A stretch of 64,000 nucleotides of DNA. Origin: Cycas panzhihuaensis. Its lineage: Eukaryota > Cycadophyta. The notes under the pieces are model-generated. The model saw only the letters and a program-made list of their open reading frames with translations, was not told the origin of the DNA and did not search any database. Location of the stretch: NCBI GenBank assembly GCA_023213395.1, contig CM041465.1, positions 59,651,741-59,715,740 on the forward strand. The letters run 5' to 3'. Shown here one piece after another: positions 24,261-36,259 of the stretch. Every line of letters starts with the position of its first letter. The stretch's first letter is position 1. A program made the translations under genes and the position numbers.

Positions 24261-24729
24261 ATATGGCTTAATGATAATAGATCCCTTACCTAGCTCAATC
24301 TCAATGATATGTTTCAAGGCTCTTGAAGGGGAAGTAATAGTTGGTAAGTCATGGAAAACCTCTAGGTATTAACTGAGTAATTTATCTATCTATTTCTATT
24401 GTGGGTTTTTTAGTGTTATTTCCTACTCTTTCCTTTGTATCACAAAAGTTCCAACGATGAATCCTATGTACCCTTTGTAAAGTAGTTTATCCATTTTTTT
24501 AGCCAGTACTAAAGAGGATTATGAGGTAACAACTCCTAATAATAAGTACAATTGCTCGTTCAAGTAGAATCAAATGAAATATTCAAAGTAGTTAAGGGCA
24601 TATCTACTTAGGGTCTTGAACCATTCGACCTCCAATACTACATTAAATCCCCTAATGTGAAATATATACAAGTCAATGTAAATTGAGACTTAGTCAAGCT
24701 AGATTTATTTATTACTAACTTCTCCATCT

Positions 24730-24960
24730 CATGTAATTGACTGCTTCCTATGCACTCAAATATTGGAAGTTTTATTTCTGTCAACATAAAGCTTAAGCCT
24801 CCTGACAAACTCAGTATTGATAAAATTATATATCCTATTGGGGCCTATTAAGACCAGTAATTTTTGTTTTCTAATGTATGCATACATTTTAATTGTATTA
24901 GGTCATTGAATTCCCAGTATTATTGCCATCAATATCTCAAGATGCCCATTATGAAGGGCC
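24730..24960 (-). pseudogene. Gyp-1 protease remnant
   Basis: 'VLIGPNRIYNFINTEFVRRL' corresponds to the family strip VLIDSGSTHNFIxxxFVxxL; the catalytic Asp-Ser-Gly has become Gly-Pro-Asn, so activity is lost. Confidence 0.75.
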
Positions 24961-25059
24961 TAGGAATTCAACACTTATTCACTTAGGATATTAGGTTGCA
25001 CATCTTCTAGTTCTCTCTGATCTTCCTCTAATTCAATTGTGTAAGCTTGCCTTCTCTTA

Positions 25060-26370
25060 GAGTAGATATAATGGTGTCCTAAAACCCATTTCTAACTACA
25101 ATCTACATAGAGTTATTGTACCATCCTCACAGTTCTCTCAATATCTTCTCTCTTATTGGGTTAGTTATGGCTTGATAACATTTCAAATTATGCTTACATT
25201 CTTCTTTTTAAGGCTACATAAGTCAAGTTCCTTTACCTACTATAATTTAGGTCCTTAGTATGTTGAGTAAGTTTGATGGCACTTTCTAAGGTTTGGCAAT
25301 TAAACCATCATATATCTGTAGCAATGTCCTTCCTTATATTGCTAATGTAAATGGGTAGGGCATACTTTAATTTACTTCCTTAATCTACAACCTCTTAAAT
25401 TCACTTAGTAAACTCCTCTATAGATTTTTCTCCCTAATAATAGTAGGACAATTGAATATAGTAGGGATCACTCCAATTCTCCTTAGTGCATTCTATCAAG
25501 GCTTCTCTAAATTATTTAATTATTGTAATCCTTTGATTTTCCTTTCTCCAAGTTGTAGCATGGTATATAAGACCCTATAAAAAGTCCATAACAAAAGCTA
25601 GTTGCTTATTGGGATCATTGATATCATAGGTTATAAATACATTTATTATCTTAACGCACTATTCATTTATGTCAACATCTTCCCCTTTGTTGTATATCGA
25701 TAACTTAGGTTTTGGAAAAAAAATTGGCATCAAATTTAATGGTCAATGTTCAAGGCTTCCTTCCTCATTGGCCTTTAAGTGTTTCGATATTTTCTTGAAA
25801 ATAGTTCCTCTAACTTTTAAAACCCTTCATACGTATAATTGTATAGGGTTTTTAGATCAACTTCCATGGTGTTCAGGTGATTCTCTATTGTTCCAATTTT
25901 GTGCAACATCCTTAGATGCTCTTGGTATTCTACGATAGTTGGTTTGGTTATTCCTAAACAAATATCTAATATTCAATCAAAAAATTCATCAATCTCTTTT
26001 ATTGTCGATGCTTCTAATTATCCAAATCAATGTTATCTCTTTTAAAAATTTGCAATCATGGTTACATGATCACCTTACTACTATCTTGAGTAAATTTGTT
26101 ATAAATCTTCTTTCTTAACTCCTCCTTTCTTAACTCCAATTATAATGAAATTTTATGAACCATTTCATATAAAATAAGCATGTCTCTGCTCCAAAGTTGA
26201 ATGAACACTTCAAACCCAACTAGGGATTTGTTGATATGTTGGTTAGTATGGCATCTACGAAAGAAACTAATTCCTCTAAAACTTTGTAAGTGGATTCCTG
26301 TATATATTGTGAATGCTCCCTCAAAATTTTAAGTAATTTAATTCAATCATTTTTCCATAATGATGAAAGA
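25060..26370 (-). pseudogene. Gyp-1 gag remnant
   Basis: The retrotransposon gag domain is recognisable between about 25,270 and 25,700: 'NEWCVKIINVF', 'FVMDFL-GLIYHATTW', 'EALIECTKENW', 'EKSIEEFTK'. These correspond to the usual order xxFVExxF...LxGxAxxWW...GxxSVxEYxxxF. Stops are frequent; I could not place a zinc knuckle with confidence. Upstream reaches the primer-binding site at 26,376-26,388. Confidence 0.65.
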
Positions 26371-26375
26371 TAGCT

Positions 26376-26388
26376 TTAATACCAATTG
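26376..26388 (-). promoter_or_regulatory. Primer-binding site of Gyp-1
   Basis: Minus-strand CAATTGGTATTAA directly after the LTR, close to TTGGTATCA of tRNA-Met primed elements. Confidence 0.65.
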
Positions 26389-26691
26389 TGACAACCTTAG
26401 AATCAGCTACCACATAAGAAATGATCACATAGAACAAGAACAATCATAAATTGAGAACAAAATAGAAATACATGACCACCACAGGGCCAAATCTTAAAGG
26501 AAATATTATTATTCAAATATCTAATTATTACATATTATCCTCTATGCTATTTAAATATGAAAATATAAAGGGGACATGACTCTTAATATTTGACACGTGA
26601 TAAACAATGTCTCTTCATAAATATGACTCTTGATAACTAATATCTCTTTATTGGTAACTATGTTGGTTAATAAGATTGCAAGTTCACAACA
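26389..26691 (-). repeat. 5' LTR of Gyp-1
   Basis: 303 bp, TGTTGTGAAC...GGTTGTCA on the minus strand; its first 140 bp align with 8,931-9,072. Confidence 0.8.
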
Positions 26692-28500
26692 TGTTTCAAA
26701 AGTTACCCTTGAATTATCTAATAATGAAGACATGAATTTATTTACAAAGCAAGATAACGTGGCAAAGACTATTGAGTAAAACAATGTATTATTAGAGAAA
26801 ACTCAATCTTTAATTAGAGAGATTAAAAGAATAAATGAATTATTAGATGTTTGAAATAAAGAACTAAGCAATTTATGTATCTCTAATAGACCTTTTAGTT
26901 CTTGTATCCCATTGATCTTTTGGTATTACTTATTTTTGGATTTCAATGTTACTCATGTTCCCTTACAATTTCTCCTTCTTCATATAATTAAGTATGCTAG
27001 AAAGATCGTCCTAATATTTCATATTAAAATACATTGTAATAGGGATTTGCATTAGTTAATCCATTTTAAGTGATCCAAAATAATATCCACATATGCCTAA
27101 AGTAAATGTCAATTCTTCTTTATACAATAATTTTAATATCTCAATACCTTTTTCTTTAAAGGCATTACTTTTCTTAATCCTACCAACACTATCTCTAGCA
27201 CTCTTACCAACTCTTTCTCCATCTACTAATTTAGTTCTCTTTATTCATTATTTGTATAGTCTCTCATATTAAAGCATTGTTTACTTCTCATTAATTGAAT
27301 TACTCTCATTTTGAAAATGTGTCTAGACATTTTTAAAACATCATATTATCCCATTCGTGGCAATACCCATAATCAATTCATCAATAAGGAAACCTTTATG
27401 GGCTATTTATTATTGATTGGATTTATTTTGCCTTAATTAATTTGAAAATATATTTGTAGATAAGTAAAATTCTTAAAAGAGATTAACTAATATTATTAAG
27501 ATATTTAAAAAAAATATTATTACATTTACCATATTTAAATCACAACCTATATAATATAATGGTTAATTATTATGTTCAAAATAAGCATTACCCTTTGAAA
27601 TGCATTTTTCATTTTCAATATTAAAAAAGTAAGTATATATGTTTAAATAAAACAATTCATTCCTTAAAGGTTTCCCCCTATTTATGTAGTCAACCCTTGT
27701 GCTTCCATACATTTGTCATTGATTGAATTACTTGCATAGATATAATGATATACTTCATATAATTGCTATTATTTTGTCATTGCCTAAAAGGTTTTAAAGT
27801 TAGAAAATGTTCTTTTCTTTACTTTTTTTAATTTAAAAAATCCATATTCGAGTCAAACGTTGGGGTGCGTTAGTAAATATCTACCTTATAGTGTTGAAAG
27901 CCTTAAGTTCAACCCCCATGGAGAGTTACAATAGAAAATTGAAGAAAAATGTGACAAACCCCAAGAAATAAAGATCCAATTCTATCTACTTGATACATAC
28001 AATTCTATATTCACAATTTAAGGTCAATCATTCATTAAAGGCATTTTATTGTCCATATTCACAATACAAAATTACAAATTAAATAATACAACTACAACTT
28101 AAATTTTATCTTCCTTTATTGTTCATAAACCCTTCAAAATTATTTCTTTCGAAAGTCTGGTGTACATAAATAAAATAACTTAATGTATACTTGTTGCTAC
28201 AGCCAAATATGGTTATCAACTTCATCACAACATTCTATCCCATCCTTCACCATCCCCTAATCTAATAAGAAATACATTTAGAGCCCCAACGTTGAAATGT
28301 GAATATAATGGTAGCAAAAAGGAGACTATGCAAGGAATTTCACTAAGAAACACTCCATATTCTACCCACTAAACCAAGCAAGTTGCAAGGTCTCTTAGGT
28401 ATTAATTAAGGTGGCATACCCCATTCTCAAGCTAACACAGTTGTGGCATCGATGGAGACTCATTCGTTGAAATCTGGATCATAATTTTGGGGGAGAAGGG
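26692..28500. other. AT-rich intergenic, no gene seen
   Basis: No domain, LTR pair or RNA gene except the weak SINE-like stretch listed separately. Confidence 0.5.
27857..27945 (+). repeat. Possible tRNA-derived SINE head
   Basis: GGGTGCGTTAGTAAA resembles a degenerate pol III A box and, about 35 bp on, AAGTTCAACCCCCA resembles a B box (GGTTCGANTCC). The wording between (ACCTTATAGTGTTGAAAG) is of the kind found in plant SINE heads. No terminal repeats or clear 3' tail were found, so this is tentative. Confidence 0.3.
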
Positions 28501-28576
28501 AGAGGAACCCAAAAATGAGGAGAGGGGAACTACTTACAACATTTGCAACTTCAATAAACGACGGGTAGGAACCCCG

Positions 28577-29956
28577 TTACTTGGCAAGGGGTTGATGATG
28601 GGTTTGTGACTCCGGAGAAGTAGCAGGTGTTCCATGCAGCTGAGGGGGATCCTCCATGGCTGCCGACGATAACGTGGCTTCCAGAACCTCTTGGCGTACA
28701 TTTGCTTCTTCTTCCTGCAACCTCCGTGTCTGCAATGCCGTCACGTAGAACGCCACGCCAAGAGAAGTTGCAGACAACCCAAATACTCCTGCTGCCGCAA
28801 ACATCCCCTGACGGATCACCAAGCATTTATTTCTCGCCATACTCCAATGTCTCGTGTGGCCCGCTTCTACCCCAATCCCAATAAGCAAAAGCACGGCCGC
28901 CACTGCAACACATATCCTGATCTCACCACAATTCCCAACAGAAAAACATCAGCATACACATCACCAGAATCCTCATTACCCAACCAATTTGCCCAAAGGG
29001 GTCTGGTCCCTTGACTAACCAGGAGAATATGAAGAAGGAGGCAGCCTGCCATCTGAGGGATTTGGACGAGATTGCATTAGAAGTCCAAGCATCCAGAGGA
29101 TGGAATCGATCAGTTGCAGGAGGGTAGCAGAGGGCAATCCATATGTATGCCTGCTGTATGCCCACGGCCATTCCCAACGACACTAATCCACCCAATCCAC
29201 TCAATATTGGAGAAGTGCCTCTGCTGGTGTACATGCACTTCAATTCCGTCCCGCTCTTCCGGTTTGGATATTCCACCAGCATCCATATTGCCTGCCATTC
29301 CAACCAATTCAAACTTTCATCCCACTGCCCAGCTATCCTTCTCGAATTTCATACCACCAAAAGCACTCCAAGGTGAACAGAATCACGAGAACGTCTACGA
29401 AATTTCACAACAGAAGATGTGGATATTGGTACTCCCCTAAATTTCAAATTGAGTCTGAACGATATGCCAAAACGACTAATCTTTGAGGAAAACAAGCTTT
29501 TTAAGGCAAAAAGATACTTAGAAAGGAAACCAGTAAACAAATTATCGATTAACAAATATAAGTTCTAAAGAAAACCATCCCCGTAATGAATAATTATAAA
29601 GTCCCGTACAAACGACACCAAAAACATTACAATCATAAAACATTTATCGAAACTGCAGTGACTACAAGCGAGAACGCTCAATGTCCACGGCACATAATCG
29701 GCCTGCAGAGAATCATTGAACATTAGAATGATATCCGTGAGAATCAATCAATTGCAGGAACAGGCGGTGGGTTGTATGGGCAGAGGGATTAAATTAAGAA
29801 ATAGATCACCTCCGATCGAGTGGTCTCTGCTATGAGGCAAAATATGAAGGCCAGAAGACCCAGAAACGTACACAGCACCATCACGCCGTTTCCTAATTTG
29901 CTCCCCAAGGATCTGCCGCTGAGTCCAATAGCCAGATCTGCATGTGTCACAGCCAT
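28577..29956 (-). CDS. DUF1218-family four-helix membrane protein, three exons, probable intact gene
   Basis: Spliced model on the minus strand: exon 1 29,956-29,810, exon 2 29,324-29,020, exon 3 28,916-28,577, giving 263 codons. Donors GTGATC and GTTAGT, acceptors GGGCAG and ATCAG; the reading stays open across both junctions and the Trp at residue 151 is split correctly. Helix 1 (about 24-42) ends in 'FCLIAETTRSE', the signature of DUF1218 proteins (Fb34 and MODIFYING WALL LIGNIN relatives); conserved Cys 'ELKCMYTS' precedes helix 2 (about 88-113); 'FFIFSWICVA' begins helix 3; 'IRQGMFAAAGVFGLSA' begins helix 4. The roughly 45-residue Glu/Pro/Ser tail is cytosolic by inference. Relatives sit in ER or plasma membrane and influence lignin or vein patterning; the function here is not shown. 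The start Met has a strong context (A at -3, G at +4). The acceptor of exon 2 has a poor pyrimidine tract, the weakest part of the model. Confidence 0.8.
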
Positions 29957-30420
29957 GATGCCTGACCTCGCCGATTCCGTCTATGCTACAACTCCCAAAT
30001 CCCAAATTCTTCGATCGATTCTCACAACCACCCAAAGGGAAATGGATCAACATCGATGTCTAACACCGAACGACCTGCCCAATCAGACCGCTTCTAGACG
30101 GGAATTCAATAATTCTGGATTGTTTTCTCCTCCTTCCCGTGAATAGAACCCCCGATCTGAGCCATCCAAATTAAATATATCTCGGAAGAAGAAAACGTAA
30201 ATTAGTTTCGCAAACAAGATCGTCGAAGTATGAAGTTCATACGAGGAGCTAAGGCTCTATGGTCAACCGGAGAACCCATGCGGGGCCGCGGGCTTGTCCG
30301 GTAGCCACCTGCCAAGCCGGTTATTTCGACTTTCCCGCTTCTGACATTCGTTAAACCAGGTGTCGAGAGGGCATTTCGAAAGTTAAACCGCACCGATCTC
30401 CTCTTTATATTAATTTAACT
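29957..30420 (-). promoter_or_regulatory. 5' leader and promoter of the DUF1218 gene
   Basis: Two TATA candidates on the minus strand: TATAAAG (plus 30,403-30,409) and ATATATTTA (plus 30,172-30,181). From either, the leader contains an upstream ATG at 30,051-30,053 in a weak context; that frame runs past the main start in another frame down to about 29,748. The region is much more GC-rich than its surroundings. Which TATA is used cannot be told from sequence. Confidence 0.4.
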
Positions 30421-32640
30421 CACGGAACTCCCCTGGTTATCATTGAATAGGGTATCGTATAAGCGGGACAATGACATAGCACCATGGTATTTCAATATTA
30501 ATTACACATAAGAAGAGACAATAATATATATTGACTGACAAACTTGAGAGGTGGCATTTCATACACGCGTTCGTTGAAAGGATATTTATTCTATGAAAGT
30601 CGGTGTTTTGTCTCTATACTTGGAGGATGATTGTGTTTGGTGTAATTCCCCATGGACAAAATGAGGAGGGGCAAGTTGTCAATTTGTCTTGGTCTTCAAA
30701 GAGCCTAGCAAGAAATTGTTGCATGTGGACTCTACATACACCAAAAGGTCGGTTTGCACATGCTTGTTGTGGGTTATATATAATGTTGATTTCATAAAGA
30801 GAGTCAAAGCAATAATGTTGAGTATTATATCACCATGATAGGTGAGAATATTAAAAGTAGCATTGTTTTAAAGGCAAGCCGTGTGGACGTGTAATACTAG
30901 ACATCATAGCATTGCAACACAGGTTCTCCAGGATCATGCCACATACAACTATGAGGAACCTTAAATGTACATGGTCCACCATAAAGTGTTAATTTCAAAA
31001 GAGCTACCATGTTATAATGCATATAATTTTCCTTCTTTCTTTTTTTTATTATATTAATATAAAATGGAATGCATACAATATGAATACCCTATTCAATCAA
31101 GATTACATAACTTTATCAATAATTATCAAAACAACCAACCACTAACTAAACTCCTAACTAACTATCTTAATATGGTTTATATTTTCTTATTGTAATGAAA
31201 TTAATGAACTATATTTTTATTACTCCATAGGGCAATTTCTATGCCATATCAATTTAGGTATATTATGACTAGGGTTGTTATTAAAGCAAATTTTAATGCA
31301 CATAAGTTTTATGCCTTTATTCTAAGTATTATATATGATTCTACGAGCTTTTATGCCTTAGGGAAAGGGGGCCCATTTTGTACTTAATTTTAATTTATTT
31401 TAATATGCTTTAGACCCCTTATATTGTATAACTCCCTTTATCATTTGGTACTCAATCACTTCTTGCATTCATATGACCAAGAGGTTAGGGGACTAGGGGC
31501 CAATTGTTCGTTACCCAACAAACAACTAACCCACTAACTCTTTTCATAATTTTTCTCATGTATAAATTGATTGCAAATTAATGAAATGAGGTTGGATTTT
31601 TTCAAGCTCTTTTGGTAATTATTAAGGACTATTGGCATGTGTATGTATGGGCTATATACATCTTTTTGAATCATTATCTTCTTTTATTTATATAAATTTG
31701 TGTTATTATGTGAATTCTTCATAAGTGTAGTTGAATGTAAGCTCAAAATACATATGTAAATGTTAGAATCTTTAAGGAAGGTAAGGAAGCATTACATAAG
31801 CTTGAGGTTGAGATCAAGAGAGAGACGGCTAGTCCTCCATTAATAGGATCACTCACATGTGAGTTGTATTCTCTCTTATGCAAAAATACTAGTATTAACC
31901 TTTGTTGTACCCATTTCATATTTAGAATAGAGCCAATCTGCCACCTATAATTCTACAATAGGCCACCTATAAAAGAAAATACTTCCATTCAACCTCCTAC
32001 ACATGTCAAGCGTTGTTCTAGTTGGATTTAGTTATATGATTGGTATGATAGCATGTGGATTTAATGTACACCTTTGGCTAATCCTTACCCACCCAATCTT
32101 CTTCTTATAAATCACTAGTAATACCTTCACAAATGTGGAGTAAAGCTTAACTTGTGTTAAACCTTGTAGTAACCCATGAGTATTTTATTCCAATTATATA
32201 ATGTCTTCGTTTGTTCTAATGTTGCATTAGTCTCTCGTATTTGTTATTTTCAATCCCTATGAACCCCTATAGCTATTTAAACTATTAATACAGAATGGTA
32301 TGTGATGTGTGTTAATTTAATGTTAAATTTTAAGTCTCCTCTTTATCTTAACATCTTGTATACCATACCCACATATAATTTTATGATTTAGAATTGTAAT
32401 CCATTTCTTTTATGGGGTTTTATGTCATGATTGTACTAGACCTATGTATACTCTTTGGCAAGTTCATTCATTTATACACACTTTCATACAAGGGACATGT
32501 AAACTTTTTCTGTAAAAGTAGTTATAAAACATTATGCTATTAGATTTATATTTAGAATAAAGTGCTCACATGATATTACTTTACATGTGAATCAATCTTA
32601 TTTGATAGTCAACAATTCTATTGGTTATAAGATTATGAAT
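30421..32640. other. AT-rich intergenic, no gene seen
   Basis: No conserved coding or RNA signal. A stretch near 31,490-31,640 looks like the polyadenylation end of an LTR, but I see no partner. Confidence 0.4.
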
Positions 32641-32712
32641 AAATCTTATTTATAAGTGTAGTTATAATGAAAAATTAAGTAACAAGTTGGCATACAACAT
32701 GAGGGGGGCGAG

Positions 32713-33235
32713 GTTCCCTCTTATGTGAGTCATCAATAATCAACTCTTCTAAGTACTTATTAATACTAAGGAGTAGCATGGATCAGTGTGGGGCAATATA
32801 CCACATATTTCAGGATTTCACCTTTTAATACTCTTTTTAGACTATAAAAAATTTAAGGATGTGTTTTACCTTATAAAATATGTGAGAATGCACTTAACTA
32901 TACTATTAAGAGATATATTACCATTAATATAATAAAAGAGATCACATTTAATTAACCTAAGTGGCAATAGCCTAGACTAATAGTATTAATGAGTAATAAG
33001 TAACCACATGTAGCACGAGGAGTATGAGGTTCTCTCTCATATGATTCATCAATAATCAACCCTTCTAAGCATCTGTTAGCACTAGGGGATCAATGTGGAT
33101 TAGTGTGGAGTATCTCACAATAAGTTTTGAGCTTTTTACCCTCAAAGGCTCTTTATAGATTGAGAAAGCTTTAAGGGTGTATTTTACTTTATAAGCATAT
33201 GAGAGTCCACTTAACTAATGAATGTAGAACTAAAG
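32713..33235. repeat. Tandem-repeat array, first block (two units)
   Basis: Unit 1 starts at 32,713 and unit 2 at 33,031 (period 318), each with TTCYCTCTYATRTGAKTCATCAATAATC, then 'AGTGTGGRG', 'CTTTTTACCCTC' and a block around CCACTTAACTAATGAATGTRG. The same units recur at 39,345-42,595. Unit 2 is cut short by a spacer (33,236-33,350) that also follows the second array. Confidence 0.8.
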
Positions 33236-33350
33236 TTAAGACAAACTAGTTTATAATAAACACAAGGCTTGAGAGTAATAACTTAAATATAAATCTTCTA
33301 AAACTAAATAATACCAATTATAGAAAATTAAGGAAATGAGCAAATAAAAT

Positions 33351-33734
33351 TGAAGGAAAATAAATCGATAGAGAACATGGCAGAACATAAACACAATAAT
33401 CATAGATTAATACATCATTGTTACATAAACACAAGAGCTTTTGTATTCAATCCATTATGTATAGAGAGCATTATAAATGTCCAAAAGTAGGTGGTGTCTA
33501 AAAGACACCAGGGTTACACACCCCTCAAAATATATAGTTTGGGGGAGGAGGGAAACTCCTCAACCCCTAAAATTTAAATAATAATAAAATAATAACTTAA
33601 CTCAAATTAACTTAAATCAAATCAACCTTATACTTACCTTCACATGTGAGCACCCACATGTGTAAATTAATGAGAGTGAGGTGTGCACTCCTGGTTGGAA
33701 GGTGGGAGTGGGGTGATAAGCATTAACCCCAACA
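33351..33734 (-). repeat. 3' LTR of E2
   Basis: Minus-strand TGTTGGGGTTAATGC...TTTTCCTTCA, 384 bp, aligning with both E1 LTRs. The polypurine tract ATTAAGGGGAAGAA (minus strand) lies at 33,735-33,748. Confidence 0.9.
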
Positions 33735-33984
33735 TTCTTCCCCTTAATGGTCATCGTGAACAATGTCTTCTTTTTAAACTTGTGAAATTTGTACTTGAAA
33801 AAAACTTTGAAGATTTATATTTTATCTTGATCTTTATCAACTCTTCTCATCCTTTAAGTAATGTGTATGTCTTCGCCATTGAATAATGCCAAAAATCTGT
33901 AAGTAAATGAAACTTGATTCAAAAGTGGATGTATGGCTGCAACTTTGACTTTAACTTATAAAACTTTAAGAAAACTTTAAACTT

Positions 33985-34435
33985 GAACTTTGTCTTTTGA
34001 AAACTTTGTGTTATGAATAATTGTCATATCATCATATCTCTTCCCCTCAAATGAAGGATCAAGTTCTTGTACAACAAGATGATCATACATTTGACTTGAA
34101 TCTTTTTTTATCTTGTCATTGCAAACCACATATTCTGGCACTTGTCTCACATGCTCAACATCAATGTTAAATGCATTAAGGGTATCTCCCCCATAAGTAG
34201 AAATCAAGACATCCTATATGGATTTGGAAGTTGTTAATTCACAAACTTTGAAAAAGACATTATCATCTATAGTGCAAAATAATAAAGCTAGGACTTCATT
34301 GTATTTTTTAATGTTTTTCTTAATATTAAAATCATAGTCATCTTGTAAGTAACTCCAAAGATTATGTGTAATAAAATAATTTTACATAGTCTTATGCCAT
34401 AGTGAAAAATTATGGCTATCGAATATAGGAAATTA
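33985..34435 (-). pseudogene. Decayed Copia gag of E2
   Basis: Same pieces as in E1: 'LPIF' entry, 'CTIDDNVFFKVCEL', then 'STYGGDTLNAFNID' and 'ELDPSFEGKRYDDM'. It begins 240-250 bp inside the 3' LTR, the same position as in E1. Broken. Confidence 0.7.
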
Positions 34436-35795
34436 TACTTTATGAAGATTGATTGCCAATTTTCAGAAAACTTTAGTACATAAAAAGGAATATGCTTTTA
34501 CTAAGTCAAAAAAAACTCAATAAGCAATAAATATGACAAACTTATAAGATATAATTTCAAATAAAATTTGAAATATAATGAGTTTATAAGCAAGTTTTAA
34601 ATATAACGAAGATCCTCTTAACTAGGTTTGAATTGAAACTTTGATGATGAAAAATAAGAGAATTCTTAACCTTTTAATTTTGGGGTATCTCAAATACTCA
34701 AGTTTAACAACTTCAAAGCTGTATTAAACAATGTCAAAATAAGGTGAAATTACACTAGATTGAAGATTAATAAAATATGTATTCAATGGAACTGACCATT
34801 TTAAAAATGGTTCCTACAAGTCAATATTTTAATGAACCAAGATATAGATCTCCTTTTCAAGCTTAACATGAGCTTGAGACTCAAAATATTATAAAAATAC
34901 TAATAAAAATTTGTAGAATAATGTAAAATGGTCAAATATTGTTTAGAGAGCTACTCAATATACTTTTCAGTAAGAAAAATTTAAAAAATAATATATAAAA
35001 AGATATAAAAATGATAAATTAGAGGTTATTAAATACCTCAACTTTGATAGCTTTGAAAATTAAAAAAAAACACTTTAAAACTTATAAAAAATAGTGTCAA
35101 TTTGAAGAGGAGTGAGTCAGCTTCCCAACGAAACTAACGAAACTAAATTCTGATGTAAAAACTAAAGTTATAATAAAATTAGCAACAACTACTTTTATGG
35201 TAAAAAGTTTAAAAAGGGTTAAAGTGTCACTTTCACTGATTAAAATAAATACACAAAAAATAAAATGAATAGATGGTAATGAAGTTTATTGATAATAGAT
35301 GAATTCAGAATAAATCTGAGTAGAAAATAATCTCTTGGTGATAAAATATAATCTGACAAAAAAATGATTTTATAAAAATAGTTTAAAATGGCTTCAAAAA
35401 TGAATGATTGACTTTAAACTGACTGAAAACATGTCAAATTAGCTCAAAATAGGTCATATGACCAATTGAAATCATATCTCAAAAATTTTTAAATACAATG
35501 GGATAGGTTTTGTCAGAAACCAATGACCTAGTCAAAAGTTATGGCAAAAATTTGTCAAGTAACCTATGTGAAATTAAAAAAAATTAAAAAAAAGAAAAAA
35601 GAAAACTTTTATAAAAAAATTGAATTGGCCCCTTTTAATGATGATCTATGTTCACGTGAGTTAAAGTGATTGGGGGATAAAGTTTGAATGGGGTTTATAC
35701 CCCTTTTAACCCTGGATTTCAAGTATTATACAATATAAATTTTCTTTTTTAACTTTATAAAAAAATTAAAATATTTAAAAAAAATAAAAAGGGCA

Positions 35796-36225
35796 CATTG
35801 TCGCGTCCCTGCCTGAGTCGTCGCGCCTATCATGCAGCCTGCACAGATTCCAGAGGCGAATCGATGGAAGGAGCCTTCTTCTCTGCTTTAGGAGACTTTT
35901 CAGTAGGCGATTTGAATTACGCCTTACAAACATACAGGAACATGCAAAGCTCAAGTATGACTACAGATGTTACAACTTATAGTATTTTATTGAAGGCATG
36001 CCGCTTTGCTATAAAGGTTTAAATTATTTTACAAAGAAATACTAAGTAGGGTAGCAACTTGGGAGTTGAAAATGGATGTCATCATTTACAGCACGGTAAT
36101 ACAGGTGTTTGTAGAGGCAAGAATGTGGGAAATGGCCATGGAAGTAAAACAAGATATGATAGCTACTAGTATTATGCCAAATGTAGTCATGTGGACATCA
36201 TTGATAGGTGCTTGTACAAAGGTAA
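35796..36225 (+). pseudogene. Captured PPR gene fragment (At5g02830-like), antisense to E2
   Basis: The plus strand reads 'GDLNYALQTYRNMQ', 'DVTTYSILLKACRFA', then after a one-base frameshift (about 36,018) 'YKEILSRVATWELKMDVI', 'STVIQVFVEARMWEMAMEV' and 'VVMWTSLIGACTK'. These are two to three PPR motifs with the 35-residue rhythm, and the wording is closest in my memory to Arabidopsis At5g02830, a chloroplast PPR protein. The match ends at ACAAAG/GTAATT (36,218-36,229), which looks like an exon end and donor site. PPR proteins bind organelle RNA; this piece is non-functional. The ortholog name is recollection and needs a search. Confidence 0.7.
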
Positions 36226-36259
36226 TTCATCAAGAGTAGCTTCAATCGACGATAATGTA

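Larger units (their letters stand above)
8931..26691 (-). mobile_element. Ty3/Gypsy element Gyp-1 (chromodomain type), split by three insertions
   Basis: Minus-strand element. The 5' LTR is at 26,389-26,691 and a truncated 3' LTR at 8,931-9,072. Between them, in order: primer-binding site, gag, protease, RT, RNase H, zinc-binding head, GPY/F-like region and chromodomain-like end. The coding sequence is continuous once E1, Cop-1 and the LINE are set aside: RNase H is split between about 23,313, 20,594-20,630 and 15,320, and the chromodomain between 14,652 and 9,169. The integrase catalytic core (expected between about 14,910 and 14,960) is missing. Counting by eye, the two LTRs differ at about 35 of 142 aligned bases, which makes this the oldest element of the stack. 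Confidence 0.8.

Noticed and set aside
28627-29440. Plus-strand frames of 77-108 codons opposite the DUF1218 gene
   Set aside because: No conserved motifs; they mirror the GC-rich exons on the other strand, whose splice frame and membrane helices fit a known family.
30603-30797. 64-codon plus-strand frame beyond the gene promoter
   Set aside because: No similarity or conserved pattern seen and no promoter or splice context.
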